Source of the DNA: PALSA-894 sp963828625 | GTDB taxonomy: Bacteria > Pseudomonadota > Alphaproteobacteria > Rhizobiales > Xanthobacteraceae | Length of the DNA stretch: 64,000 bases | NCBI GenBank assembly: GCA_963828625.1 | Contig: CAWHEX010000011.1 | Span: forward strand, 930,001-994,000 | Reading direction: 5' to 3' | In this document: piece by piece, positions 1 to 8,770 of the stretch | How the letters are laid out: each line of letters begins with the position of its first letter | How positions within the stretch are numbered: position 1 is the stretch's first letter | Made by a program: the position numbers and the translations under genes | Notes under the pieces: generated by a model | The model's input: the letters and a program-made list of their open reading frames with translations, nothing else | Told to the model about the DNA's origin: nothing | Databases searched by the model: none

Positions 1-732
1 TCTCGCCGGTCATCAGCGAGTCCGCATCGAGCACGATCATGTGCGCGTAGTGAGCCGCCGAAGCGCTGCACCCATTCGGCGATGTTGCCGGCCTTCTTGG
101 CGTCGTTCTTCGGGCGATGGCGATAATAAATGTGCGCGTCCGGCAGCCGTGCGCGCAGCGCAAGGAACGCGGCCTCCTCGGCGACGAAGATGTCCGGGTC
201 GGTCGTATCGCTGAGCAGGAAGATGTCGAAGCGATCCGCACCGCCGGCCGCCGCGACCGACTCGGCGATCGCCTGCACGCGCGCGAGCACGCGATCCGGG
301 ATCTTCGTTGTAGGTCGGGAACAGCAGCGCATTGCGCGTCGAAAGCGCGGGCAGGGGAGCCTCGGCATCGAGGCCGAGCGGGGTGATCTGGCCGCTCGCG
401 AGCGCGATCATCCCGCCCAGCATGCTGGCGAACGAGAACGCGAGCCAGGCGAACAGGATCGACGAACAGCGCAAGGATCACGCCTTCCAGCACCGTCAGC
501 CCGCCGACCGCGAGCACCAGATACATCTGCCATGCGGCGAGCACGCTCAGCGCGAGCGCCGCGCCGAACACGAAGAGACGGCGCGCCATCGATCGCGCCA
601 ATCTGAAGGCGGGCAGGCGGCGCGACTCGGTGCGTCCGTCAGCGACTGCACCGGCATCGCGAGCGGTGCTTCGGCGGGCAGATAGTGCGTGTGGGGCGCG
701 GCATCGGCCGCGGCCAGCCTCACGGCGTCCAT
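1..732 (-). CDS. opgH: Glucan biosynthesis glucosyltransferase OpgH (partial, frameshifted)
   Basis: Inner-membrane family-2 glycosyltransferase that makes the backbone of osmoregulated periplasmic glucans. Only the N-terminal part is present; the 3' end runs off the left edge. The translation starts MDAVRLAAADAA, passes through hydrophobic membrane segments (about 430-680), then shows LLFPTYNEDP and, in another frame, FLLSDTTDPDIFVAEE, both typical of the OpgH catalytic domain. At least two indels (near 300 and near 610) split it. The ATG at 732 lies inside the end of opgG (stop at 720), a 13-base overlap that implies translational coupling. Identity is firm; the exact frame path is approximate. 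Confidence 0.85.
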
Positions 733-2248
733 CGATCCATCCAGACTTCCGAGACCGGATCGTCGCCGCGCATCAGTTGCGCGCGCAGCTCGCTGGTTTT
801 CTCGCCGCCCGGCGCAAGCTCGAAGCTGACGCGGATGCCGCCGATCTCCGGGTTGGTGTGCGATACGACGTTGCGGATCTTGCCCCTGTCCGCCGACACG
901 GTGGCCTTGATCTCGGCCGGCGCAATGGCCTTCAGGTTCTCGCCCGCGAAATCGATCACGACGAGGCGCGTTTCTTCCGGTCCTGCGCCGATGCGGGTCG
1001 CGACGACCTCGGCGAGCGGCAGCGGCTTCGGCAGCCGCGCGCCCCAGTGGATGCGGTAGGTGTAGACGTATTCGCCCTTGGCGCGGGTCGGCGCGCGCGG
1101 GCGCCAGAACGACACGATGTTGTCGTTGATTTCGGTGCTGGTCGGGATCTCGACAAGATAGACCGAGCCCTCGCCCCAGTCGCCGATCGGCTCGATGAAT
1201 GCGCTTGGGCGCTTCTCGTAGCGCGCTTCGAGATCCTGATAGTTGCGGAAGTCGCGTTGCCGCTGCATCAGCCCGAAGCCGCGCGGATTGTTGTCGACGA
1301 AGGCGCTGACCTGCAGGTCGGCCGGATTGTTCAGCGGCCGCCAGATCTGCTCGCCGCGTCCGTTCTGGATGGCAAGCCCGTCGGAGTCGTGGACCTGGGG
1401 CCGGAAGTCGTCGACGCCGACGCGATCGTTGGCGCCGAAGAAATACATGCTGGTGAGCGTCGCCAGTCCCGATCTGTTCGATCTGCACGCGCGGGAACAG
1501 CGTCGCCTCGATGTCGTAGATCGTGGTCTCGCCGGGCCGGATGGTGAAGCGATAGGCCGCGGCCGCGCTCTGGCTGTCGAGCAGCGCGTGCACGACGATC
1601 GAGTTTGCGCCCTTTGCGGGGCGCTCGACCCAGAAGGTCCGGAAGTTCGGGAATTCCTCGCCCTTCGGATCGGCGGTGTTGAGCGACAGCCCGCGCGCCG
1701 AGAGGCCGTAGGTCTGCCCCTTCGCGACGGCGCGGAAATAGCTCGCGCCGAGGAACACGCCGATCTCGTCGAAATAGTCGGGCCGGTTGATCGGCCCGTG
1801 GATGCGGAAGCCCGCAAAGCCGAGATTGCTCTTGATGTCCGGCGGCGGCTCATCGCCGAACGAGAACATCGCTGGGCGAATAGACGATCGGCGTCGCGAT
1901 CGCCGTCCTTCACCTCGAAGATGTCGACGCGGTTCGCGTAGTAGAAGCCGCGGTGGAAGAACTGGAGCTGGAACGGCAGGCCCTCGCTGCGCCAGAGCGC
2001 GTGCTCCGGCTGGAAGCGGATCATGCGGTAGCGGTCGTAGGTGAGATCCTTGAGCGCATCCGGAAGCTTGTTCTCCGGCGCCTTGTAGGGCTTCTGCGCC
2101 AGATCGCGCGCGAGCGCGCGCACCGTCGCGGCCTCGAACGGCGCGCCCTTCTCCTGCGCAAATGCCGCAGGGACCATGCGCGTCCGTAGAACGGCCGCCC
2201 GGCGAACGGCAGCGCCAGGCCGGCAGCCAAAAGATCACGACGACGCAA
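720..2248 (-). CDS. opgG: Glucan biosynthesis protein OpgG/OpgD family (frameshifted)
   Basis: Periplasmic partner of OpgH in osmoregulated periplasmic glucan synthesis. The start is a TTG at 2248 with AGAGGG about 7 bases upstream and an in-frame TAG just before it. The N-terminus MRRRDLLAAGLALPFAG is a twin-arginine-like signal, as in OpgD members, so OpgD is an alternative name; pairing with opgH favours OpgG. The mature domain includes RFQPEHALWR, FGDEPPPDIKSNLG and GDWGEGSVYLVE. Three frame changes (near 2185, 1865 and 1465) break it; joined, the protein is about 509 residues, the normal family length. It overlaps the downstream opgH. Confidence 0.88.
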
Positions 2249-2387
2249 GGCCTAACCCTCTGAAGTTGATGTTTTTTATGCGGAAGGACGGTTTATGCGC
2301 GCTTGTCCGCCGCTCGCAGCAGCTAACGGGCCGGTCCGATCCGGGTTCCATCTCTTGGCAGCGCCGTTAGGCGAACTTGAGGCACGG

Positions 2388-2420
2388 TAAAAACAAAAAC
2401 CCCGCCATTTCTGGCGGGGT
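2388..2420 (-). terminator. Rho-independent terminator of ctrA
   Basis: On the minus strand, 58 bases after the ctrA stop, CCCCGCCA and TGGCGGGG (2400-2419) form a perfect 8-bp stem with a 4-base loop, followed by a T-rich run (the A-rich stretch 2388-2399 on the plus strand). This is a classical intrinsic terminator. Confidence 0.85.
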
Positions 2421-2477
2421 CCGGAATGATCCGAAGTTGGGAGGAGAGAGCCCGAACAGGGCTCGACGCAACTTCGT

Positions 2478-3180
2478 CTAGGCGGGGATGCGCTCTTCCA
2501 CCTCGGTCGGCTCGCGCAGCACGTAGCCGCGGCCCCAGACCGTCTCGATGTAGTTCTTCCCCGGCGACGCGTTCGCGAGCTTCTTGCGCAGCTTGCAGAT
2601 GAACACGTCGATGATCTTGAGTTCGGGCTCGTCCATGCCGCCGTAGAGATGATTGAGGAACATCTCCTTGGTCAGCGTCGTGCCCTTGCGGAGCGAGAGC
2701 AGCTCCAGCATCTGGTATTCCTTGCCGGTCAGATGCACGCGCGCGCGCGTTCACCTCGACGGTCTTGGTGTCGAGGTTGACCACCAGATCGCCGGTCTGG
2801 ATGACCGACTGCGCATGGCCCTTGGAGCGGCGCACGATCGCGTGGATGCGCGCGACCAGCTCGTCCTTGTGGAACGGCTTGGTCATGTAGTCGTCGGCGC
2901 CGAAGCCGAGACCCTTGACCTTGTCCTCGATGCCGGCGAGGCCGGAGAGGATCAGGATCGGCGTCTTGATCTTGGAGACCCGCAGCGTCCGCAGAACCTC
3001 GTAGCCCGACATGTCGGGCAGGTTCAGGTCGAGCAGGATGATGTCGTAGTCGTAGAGCTTGCCGAGATCGACGCCTTCTTCCCCGAGATCCGTCGTGTAG
3101 ACGTTGAAACTCTCGGATTTCAGCATCAATTCGATCGATTGCGCGGTCGCGCTATCGTCTTCAATCAGCAGAACGCGCAT
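2478..3180 (-). CDS. ctrA: Cell-cycle response regulator CtrA (one frameshift)
   Basis: Master OmpR-family response regulator of alphaproteobacterial cell cycle, polarity and motility genes. The receiver domain starts MRVLLIEDDSATAQSIELML, with phospho-acceptor Asp51 in ILLDLNLPDMSGYE and KPFHKDELVARIHA near residue 105. The winged-helix DNA-binding domain contains LTGKEYQMLELLSLRKGTTL and ETVWGRGYVLREPTE and is close to Caulobacter CtrA throughout. A single indel in the GCGCGC tract near 2748 separates the two domains; because ctrA is normally essential, this is almost certainly a sequence error. Joined length is about 234 residues, as expected. It diverges from fliI across a 374-bp regulatory region. 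Confidence 0.96.
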
Positions 3181-3554
3181 GCCAGTCCCCTTCCACGCCC
3201 TCTGGGCTCAGGTCGGCAGGCCCACAGGGGCCCGTTCAGAACGCCTTGGGACAATCGATTCGGCACGCTAACGGGCCAATGGTTAACAAAACCTGATTCT
3301 CCAGTGCAAGCATTTACTGTGCGAAAACGATAAAATCGCCGTAATATGCTGGAGTAGAGGGGTTTTCCTACCAATTGGCCTGCTTCACGTTCTACGTTAA
3401 GAGTCGGCGGTAACCGACTCCCGCGACTCGCCCCTGCCGTCCTGGAAAGGCGAGACGCGATTGTCCCAAGGACGGTGAGGCAATCATTAACGAAGCGGGT
3501 AAACGCCCGGTTAAGGGAACCTCCGTAGTTGCAGGCGGATCAGCGAATGAGTCG
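3181..3554. promoter_or_regulatory. ctrA/fliI divergent regulatory region with GANTC cluster
   Basis: This 374-bp gene-free stretch separates the divergent ctrA and fliI genes. It contains six GANTC sites, the recognition sequence of the cell-cycle methylase CcrM, starting at 3257, 3295, 3401, 3416, 3425 and 3549. At this base composition about one would be expected by chance (rough hand estimate). TTAA half-sites occur at 3274, 3397, 3487 and 3511. In Caulobacter a GANTC site in ctrA promoter P1 couples transcription to replication; a similar role here is inference. No convincing ORF or RNA gene is visible. Confidence 0.7.
3500..3514. promoter_or_regulatory. Putative CtrA-binding site upstream of fliI
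   Basis: TAAA-N7-TTAA matches the CtrA consensus TTAA-N7-TTAA at 7 of 8 bases. It lies about 40 bp upstream of the fliI ATG, a plausible activator position. A further TTAA half-site is at 3487. Confidence 0.45.
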
Positions 3555-4882
3555 ATGAAGGCGCTGGCCGAACAGATCGCCGAACTCGACGAGGTCGAGA
3601 TCTACGGCCGCGTCGTCGGCGTGCGCGGGCTGATGGTCGAGGTCGCGGGGCCGATCCACGCGATGTCGGTCGGGGCGCGCGTCATGATCGAGGCCGGCGG
3701 GCCGCGTCCATCCCCTGCGAGGTCGTCGGCTTTACCGGGCCGAACGCGCTGCTGATGCCGTTCGCGCCGCTCGAAGGCGTGCGGCGCGGCTGCCGCGCGC
3801 TGGTCACGTCCGTCGCGGCCGCCGTGCGGCCGTCGGCCGGCTGGCTCGGCCGCGTCGTCAACGCGATGGGCGAGCCGATCGACGGCAAGGGGCCGCTGCC
3901 GCCCGGCCCGTCGCCTTATCCATTCCGCAATCCGCCGCCGCCCGCGCATGCGCGCCGCCGTGTCGGTGCGCCGCTCGATCTCGGCGTGCGCGCACTCAAC
4001 ACCTTCCTCACCTGCCTGCCGCGGCCAGCGCATGGGCGTGTTCGCAGGCTCCGGCGTCGGCAAGTCGGTGCTGCTCTCGATGCTGGCGCGCAACGTCGCG
4101 GCCGATGTCTCGGTGATCGGGCTTGTCGGCGAGCGCGGCCGCGAGGTGCAGGAGTTCCTGCAGGACGATCTCGGCGAAGACGGTCTCGCGCGCTCGGTCG
4201 TGGTGGTCTCGACCTCGGACGAACCCGCGCTGATGCGCCGGCAGGCCGCATACCTGACGCTCGCGATCGCGGAGTATTTCCGCGACGAGGCGAAGGACGT
4301 GCTGGTGCTGATGGACTCGGTCACGCGCTTTGCGATGGCGCAGCGCGAGATCGGATTGTCTGCCGGCGAGCCGCCGACCGCGAAGGGCTACACGCCGACC
4401 GTGTTCACCGAGCTGCCGCGCCTGCTCGAACGCGCCGGCCCGGGAACCGATGACGGCACCATCACGGGCATCTTCACGGTGCTGGTCGACGGCGACGATC
4501 ACAACGAGCCGGTCGCCGACGCGGTGCGCTCCATCCTCGATGGCCATATCGTGATGGAGCGCGCGATCGCCGAGCGCGGGCGCTATCCGGCGATCAACAT
4601 GCTCAAGTCCGTCTCGCGCACCATGCCGCGCGCCGCGACCCGATTGTATCTGCCGGTGATCAACCGCGCCCGCAAGATCATGGCGACCTACGCGGACATG
4701 GAGGAATTGATCCGGCTCGGCGCCTACCGGGCGGGATCCAGCGCGGAAGTCGATGAGGCGATCCGGCCTGCACGGACCGCTCGAGGCGTTTCTCGGCGCA
4801 AGGTAAGGAAGAATCAACATCTCTTACCGAAGCCTATATGCGGCTCGAACAAATCCTCGGACATGCGGAAACCGAAAACTAA
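3555..4882 (+). CDS. fliI: Flagellum-specific ATPase FliI (frameshifted)
   Basis: ATPase that energises the flagellar type III export apparatus, working with FliH and FliJ. The N-terminus EIYGRVVGVRGLMVEVAGPI is the beta-barrel domain typical of rhizobial FliI. The Walker A loop is FAGSGVGKS (about 4040-4065), and SVTRFAMAQREIGLSAGEPP is the conserved F1-like Walker B/arginine region. The C-terminus LEQILGHAETEN ends at TAA 4880-4882. Indels near 3710, 4020 and 4770 split it into four pieces. ATG 3555 was chosen because the earlier ATG at 3547 meets a stop after three codons. It is followed by fliJ 105 bases downstream. Confidence 0.94.
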
Positions 4883-4987
4883 CGTTGTGCTGCCACATTC
4901 CCATCACGGCGGGAGCGCGGCAGTACGCCGAGGCCGCTCCCGTCCTGACCCGAAGGGGTATTCGGGGCTTCTGGGGAGTATGAGTCG

Positions 4988-5407
4988 ATGAAGTCGCGTG
5001 AGACGCTCATTCGTCTGAGAAAGTTCCAGGTCGACGAAAAGCGGCGCCGGGTCGCGCAGATCGAAAGCATGGTCGCCGACTTCGACCGCATGGCGACCGA
5101 CCTCGATCGCGAGATCACGACCGAGCAGGAACGCGCCGGCATCCACGATCCGACGCATTTCGCCTATCCGACCTATGCCAAGGCCGCGATCGCACGCCGC
5201 GACAATCTCAAGCGCTCGGCCGACGAACTCAAAGGCCAGCTCGAGGAAGCGCGCATGGCGCTCGCCGAAGCGTTCGAGGAGCTCAAGAAGGTCGAGCTGC
5301 TCGACGAGCGCGATCAGGTGCGCGAACGCGTCGCCGACAATGCGCGCGAGCAGGCCGAACTCGACCGCATCGGCGCGATGCGTGTCGGCGCGGCCGTGCG
5401 GGCCTGA
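4988..5407 (+). CDS. fliJ: Flagellar export protein FliJ
   Basis: Small soluble coiled-coil component of the flagellar export apparatus, a partner of FliI and FliH. It is an intact 139-residue ORF, almost entirely charged and helical with long heptad-like stretches (MKSRETLIRLRKFQVDEKRR at the start, RRDNLKRSADELKGQLEEAR in the middle) and no membrane segment. It follows fliI in the same direction, the usual fliI-fliJ order in Rhizobiales. Start ATG 4988 follows a weak GGGGAGTATGAG leader. FliJ sequences diverge strongly, so the call rests on length, composition and position. Confidence 0.88.
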   Translation: MKSRETLIRLRKFQVDEKRRRVAQIESMVADFDRMATDLDREITTEQERAGIHDPTHFAYPTYAKAAIARRDNLKRSADELKGQLEEARMALAEAFEELKKVELLDERDQVRERVADNAREQAELDRIGAMRVGAAVRA

Positions 5408-5560
5408 AGCTCAACTTTTTCCGAGTTTGATCCGTAGCTGACTTGAGGCTGCGCCCCCGGGCGCAGGGCCTCTGCGTCGCGTTCACGCTGTTCCGGCCGG
5501 GCGGTTGCATTCACGCAGCGTCCCGGCCATCGTCGGGATGGGGATGGGGATCCCAAGGGC

Positions 5561-6120
5561 ATGACGTCCGAAATGCTGACGCCGCCGGAACTGGTGTGGC
5601 TGATGGCCGCCGTCGCCAAAGGCGATCAGGCGGCGTTCGAGCGGCTGTACGCCGCCACCCGGGCGAAACTGTACGGCGTGGTGCTGCGTATCTTGCGGCG
5701 AAGCGACCTCGCCGACGAGGTGATACAGGAGACCTATCTGAAAATCTGGCACAATGCCGGCACTTTCGACCCGAAACTGGCGACTCCGATCACCTGGATG
5801 GTGGCGATCGCGCGCAATCGTGCGCTCGACCTGATCCGCAAGAAGACCGAGGTCTCGATCGAGGACGAGCCGGCCGCCATGGAGACGGCCGGAGAGGAGC
5901 CGAACCCGCTGGCGCGGCGCGAGATGACCGAGGAGCTCGCCGGCTGCTCGCGCTGCCTGGGGCAGCTTGAGGAAGATCGGCGGCGGATGGTTCTGCTCGC
6001 CTACTACAGCGGATGGAGCCGCGAGCAGCTCGCGGTGAAATTCGACGGCGCCTGCGAATACGATCAAGACCTGGCTGCGGCGCAGCCTTGTTGGAGATCC
6101 GGGAGTGCCTCGGATCATGA
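5561..6120 (+). CDS. ECF-type RNA polymerase sigma factor (frameshifted C-terminus)
   Basis: Extracytoplasmic-function sigma factor. Region 2 is clear: KGDQAAFERLYAATRAKLYG, then RRSDLADEVIQETYLKIW (about residues 45-65) and FDPKLATPITWMVAIARN. Region 4 starts at RRRMVLLAYYSGWSREQLAV and its helix-turn-helix continues in shifted frames (PANTIKTWLRRSL, then IRECLGS), so two indels lie between 6045 and 6095. The stop TGA (6118-6120) overlaps the start of the next gene in an ATGA junction, the usual arrangement of a sigma factor with its anti-sigma factor. The linkage to an RskA-type protein suggests a SigK-like group; the stimulus is unknown. Confidence 0.88.
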
Positions 6121-6997
6121 CCATGGACGAAGACAGAGACGGCTTCGCGGCGGAATACGTGCTGGGCACGCTCGATGCGGACGAGCGCGCGCAGGCCGAT
6201 ACGCTGTTGCAGGTCGACACCGACTTCGCCGCCGCGGTGCGGCAGTGGGAGCGCCGCCTCGGCGAGCTCAACGTGCTGGTCGCGCCGGTCGAGCCGCCGG
6301 CGCCGGTGTGGGACCGGATCGCGCCTGGCTCGCCGAAGCGCCGGCCATAGCGAGCCGATTCACCTGCCCGAAGTGGCTGCCGTCGGCTGCGCCCGTCAGG
6401 CACCGGCGCCGAGTGCCGAGATCATCGATCTGACCCAGCGCATGCGGCGCTGGCGCGGCCTGACCGTCATCACCGGCACCCTGGCGGCCTGCTTCGTCGG
6501 CATCGTGCTTGCGCGCGAGTACCGTCCCGACGTCCTGCCCGCCGACTGGCGCCCGAAGCAGCAGGTGGTCGAGCGCGTCGTCGAGAAGCCGGTCGAGGTC
6601 GTGCGCGAAGTGGTGCGCGAGGTGCCCTCGGCGCGGCCGGCGCAGTTCGTCGCGGTATTCCAGAAGGACGAGCAGTCGCCGGCATTCCTGATGTCGGTGG
6701 ACATCGAGAAGCGTGTCGTCACGGTGCGCCAGGTCGCCGCCGAGCGCCTCGCCGACAAGTCCTATCAGTTGTGGATTGCGCCTCAGCCGGGCTCCGCGCC
6801 GCAGTCGCTCGGCGTGATCGAGCAGCAGGACGACTTTACCGTCAGGGCAACGCTCGCCGCGCTACGACCCGGCCGTGATCAACAATGCGACTTTCGGGAT
6901 TTCGCTCGAGCCGCTCGGCGGCTCGCCGACCGGCCAGCCGACCGGGCCGGTGATCCACGCCAAGCTGCTGCAGGTCACCCCGCCGCAGACCCCGTAG
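6117..6997 (+). CDS. RskA-type membrane anti-sigma factor (frameshifted)
   Basis: Membrane-bound anti-sigma factor that should sequester the ECF sigma factor encoded just upstream. The cytoplasmic N-terminus MTMDEDRDGFAAEYVLGTLD carries the EYVLGTL motif common to RskA proteins. One transmembrane helix (GLTVITGTLAACFVGIVLA, about 6460-6515) follows, then a repetitive linker VVERVVEKPVEVVREVVREV. The C-terminal extracytoplasmic RskA domain has FLMSVDIEKRVVTVRQV and YQLWIAPQPGSAPQSLG. Indels near 6340 and 6865 break the frame. I chose ATG 6117, overlapping the sigma-factor stop, over the earlier GTG at 6105. No zinc-binding anti-sigma motif is visible. Confidence 0.87.
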
Positions 6998-7013
6998 GCC
7001 GTTCCTTTCGGCC

Positions 7014-7043
7014 ATAAAAAAACGAGCGCCCAAAGGGCGCTCG
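7014..7043 (-). terminator. Intrinsic terminator between convergent genes
   Basis: CGAGCGCCC-AAA-GGGCGCTCG (7023-7043) is a perfect 9-bp stem with a 3-base loop. On the minus strand it is followed by seven T residues (A-run 7016-7022 on the plus strand), so it terminates the small minus-strand gene that ends at 7082. It may also stop reading from the anti-sigma gene ending at 6997. Confidence 0.85.
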
Positions 7044-7081
7044 AAGGGGGCTTGCGGAGGTCACTTCAGAGAAAGGGACAC

Positions 7082-7295
7082 TTACTGAATGGTGTTTCCG
7101 TCGCGCGCGCGTCACGGCGGCGGGCTTGCCGGCCTTCACCACCGGGCCATGGGCCTGCAGGTTGGCGGAAGCATTGCCGGTGTCGGTGATGCGGGCGGTC
7201 ATGCCGACCAGAATCACGGCGATCGCTGCAACCAGCGATACGGCCACGATCTTCAGGTGGGTCGTGCGATCTGCGGTAACGAGAGAATGGTTCAT
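7082..7295 (-). CDS. Small single-pass membrane protein (one frameshift)
   Basis: About 70 residues starting MNHSLVTADRTTHLKIVAVS, with one transmembrane helix (IVAVSLVAAIAVILVGMTA) and a short tail HGPVVKAGKPAAVTRADGNT. I recognise the layout from a widespread uncharacterised small protein of Bradyrhizobiaceae; no function is known to me. The ATG at 7295 has GGAGAG 6 bases upstream. The stop TAA (7082-7084) is reached only after correcting one base in the GCGCGCGC tract near 7108; uncorrected, the frame runs on into the terminator. It is monocistronic. Confidence 0.7.
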
Positions 7296-7610
7296 GGGAT
7301 CTCTCCCCGGTCCTGATCGTTGGTCGCTGCGACCGGGCGGTTGGTTCAATCGAGAAACGCGCTTCCCTCTCGAAAGTTTCGTTTGACTGTGGCCAGACGC
7401 CGCGGAGCCTCCGGGCGGTCCGGTTCGGGGTCGGCTATGTCATTGACGGATATGGGTTCCGGCACGGCCCGGAACAACACAGACTGGGTCACAAGCGCGT
7501 GGCGCCTGGGTCACGTCTGGTCGCGCGGGCGTGATCGGAAGGTAGCGCGGAACCTTTAAAAGCCGGTTAGCCGGAACGGCATCCGCGGTCGGAAAGGGGA
7601 GCAACGTCCG
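7296..7610. other. Gene-free intergenic stretch
   Basis: These 315 bases lie between the divergent small membrane protein gene and the enolase-superfamily gene. No ORF with plausible coding character and no strong hairpin was seen. GGAACCTTTAAAAGCCGGTT near 7550 is the only promoter-like element noticed and is weak. The last bases, AAAGGGGAGCAACGTCCG, contain the ribosome-binding site for the gene starting at 7611. Confidence 0.5.
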
Positions 7611-8748
7611 ATGAAAATTACCAGCGTGCGCGCGCATGTCCTCGAGGCGGCGCTGTCCGAGCCCTTCGCCTATTCGCGCGCCTGGTACGACACGCGCACC
7701 GCGATGATCGTGCGAAATCGAAACCGACGCCGGCGCTGACCGGATGGGGCGAGTGCTATGGCCCCGCGCGCATGACGGCGGCGGTCGTCCGAAGCATCGC
7801 GCCGTGGCTGATCGGCGAGGATCCGCTGCGCACCGATGCGCTGTGGCAAATGATCTACGCGAGACTGCGCGACCACGGCCAGAAGGGCGTCGTCATCCAG
7901 GGCCTGAGCGGCATCGACATCGCGCTGTGGGACATCAAGGGAAAGCACTTCGGCGCGCCGGTGCATCGGCTGATGGGCGGGCCGTTGCGGACCGAAGTGC
8001 AGGCCTACGCGACCGGACTTTACCGGCGCAAATCGGGCGACCCGCTGAAGTATCTGGCGGAGGAGGCCGCGGGTTATGTCGCGGACGGCTTCAAGGCCGT
8101 GAAGCTGAAGGTCGGCTTCGGCATCGACGAGGATGCGGCGGTCACGCGCGCCGTGCGCCAGGCGATCGGACCGGCGTCGCGCTGATGGTCGATGCGAACC
8201 ATGCGTTCGATGCGGTCGCCGCCATTCGGCTGGGCCGCATGATCGAGGAGCACGACATCGGCTGGTTCGAGGAGCCGGTGCCGCCGGAGGACCTGGCCGG
8301 CCACCGCGCCGTGAAGGCCGCACTGTCGATCCCGATCGCCACCGGCGAGTGCGAGTTCACGCGCTACGGCTTTCGCGAGCTGCTCGTGTCACGCGTTGCC
8401 GACATCATCCAGCCCGACACCTGCGCGGCCGGTGGATTGTCCGAATGCAAGAAGATCGCCGACATGTCGGAGGCATTCGGCGTCCGCTACAATCCGCACG
8501 TCTGGGGCACCGGCATCGCGATCGCGGCTTCGCTCCAGCTTCTCGCCGTGCTGCCGTCGCACACGCCGACGTCGTTGGCGCCGATCGAGCCGATGCTGGA
8601 GTTCGACCGCACCGAGCATCCGATCCGTCAGGCGATCCTGACGCAACCGATCGAGCATGTCGGCGGCATCGTGCGCGTGCCCGACGGGCCGGGCTGGGGA
8701 TCGAGATTAACAGAGAGGCGCTGGCGCGGTTTGCGCGCGGCCGGGTGA
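7611..8748 (+). CDS. Enolase-superfamily enzyme, mandelate racemase/muconate lactonizing group (frameshifted)
   Basis: Member of the MR/MLE enolase subgroup, which abstracts a proton alpha to a carboxylate using divalent metal in a capping domain plus TIM barrel. N-terminal domain: MKITSVRAHVLEAALSEPF. Barrel: GIDIALWDIKGKHFGAPVHR, FKAVKLKVGFG (KxK acid/base motif, about residue 165), LMVDANHAFD, WFEEPVPPED and GECEF (metal-ligand series D, E, E), and PHVWGTGIA near the C-terminus. Indels near 7715, 8175 and 8700 break it. The chemistry is likely acid-sugar dehydration or racemisation, but the substrate cannot be read from sequence. It stands alone between convergent neighbours. Confidence 0.85.
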
Positions 8749-8770
8749 TGCCCGAGAGAATGCGCGAGCG

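Noticed and set aside
3500..3514. Reading all TTAA half-sites in 3181-3554 as full CtrA boxes
   Set aside because: Only the 3500-3514 pair has the N7 spacing; the others have 8 or more bases between half-sites or lack a partner.
5449..5466. Hairpin CTGCGCCC/GGGCGCAG after fliJ
   Set aside because: The stem is perfect but no T-run follows on either strand and the loop is minimal; not enough to call a terminator.
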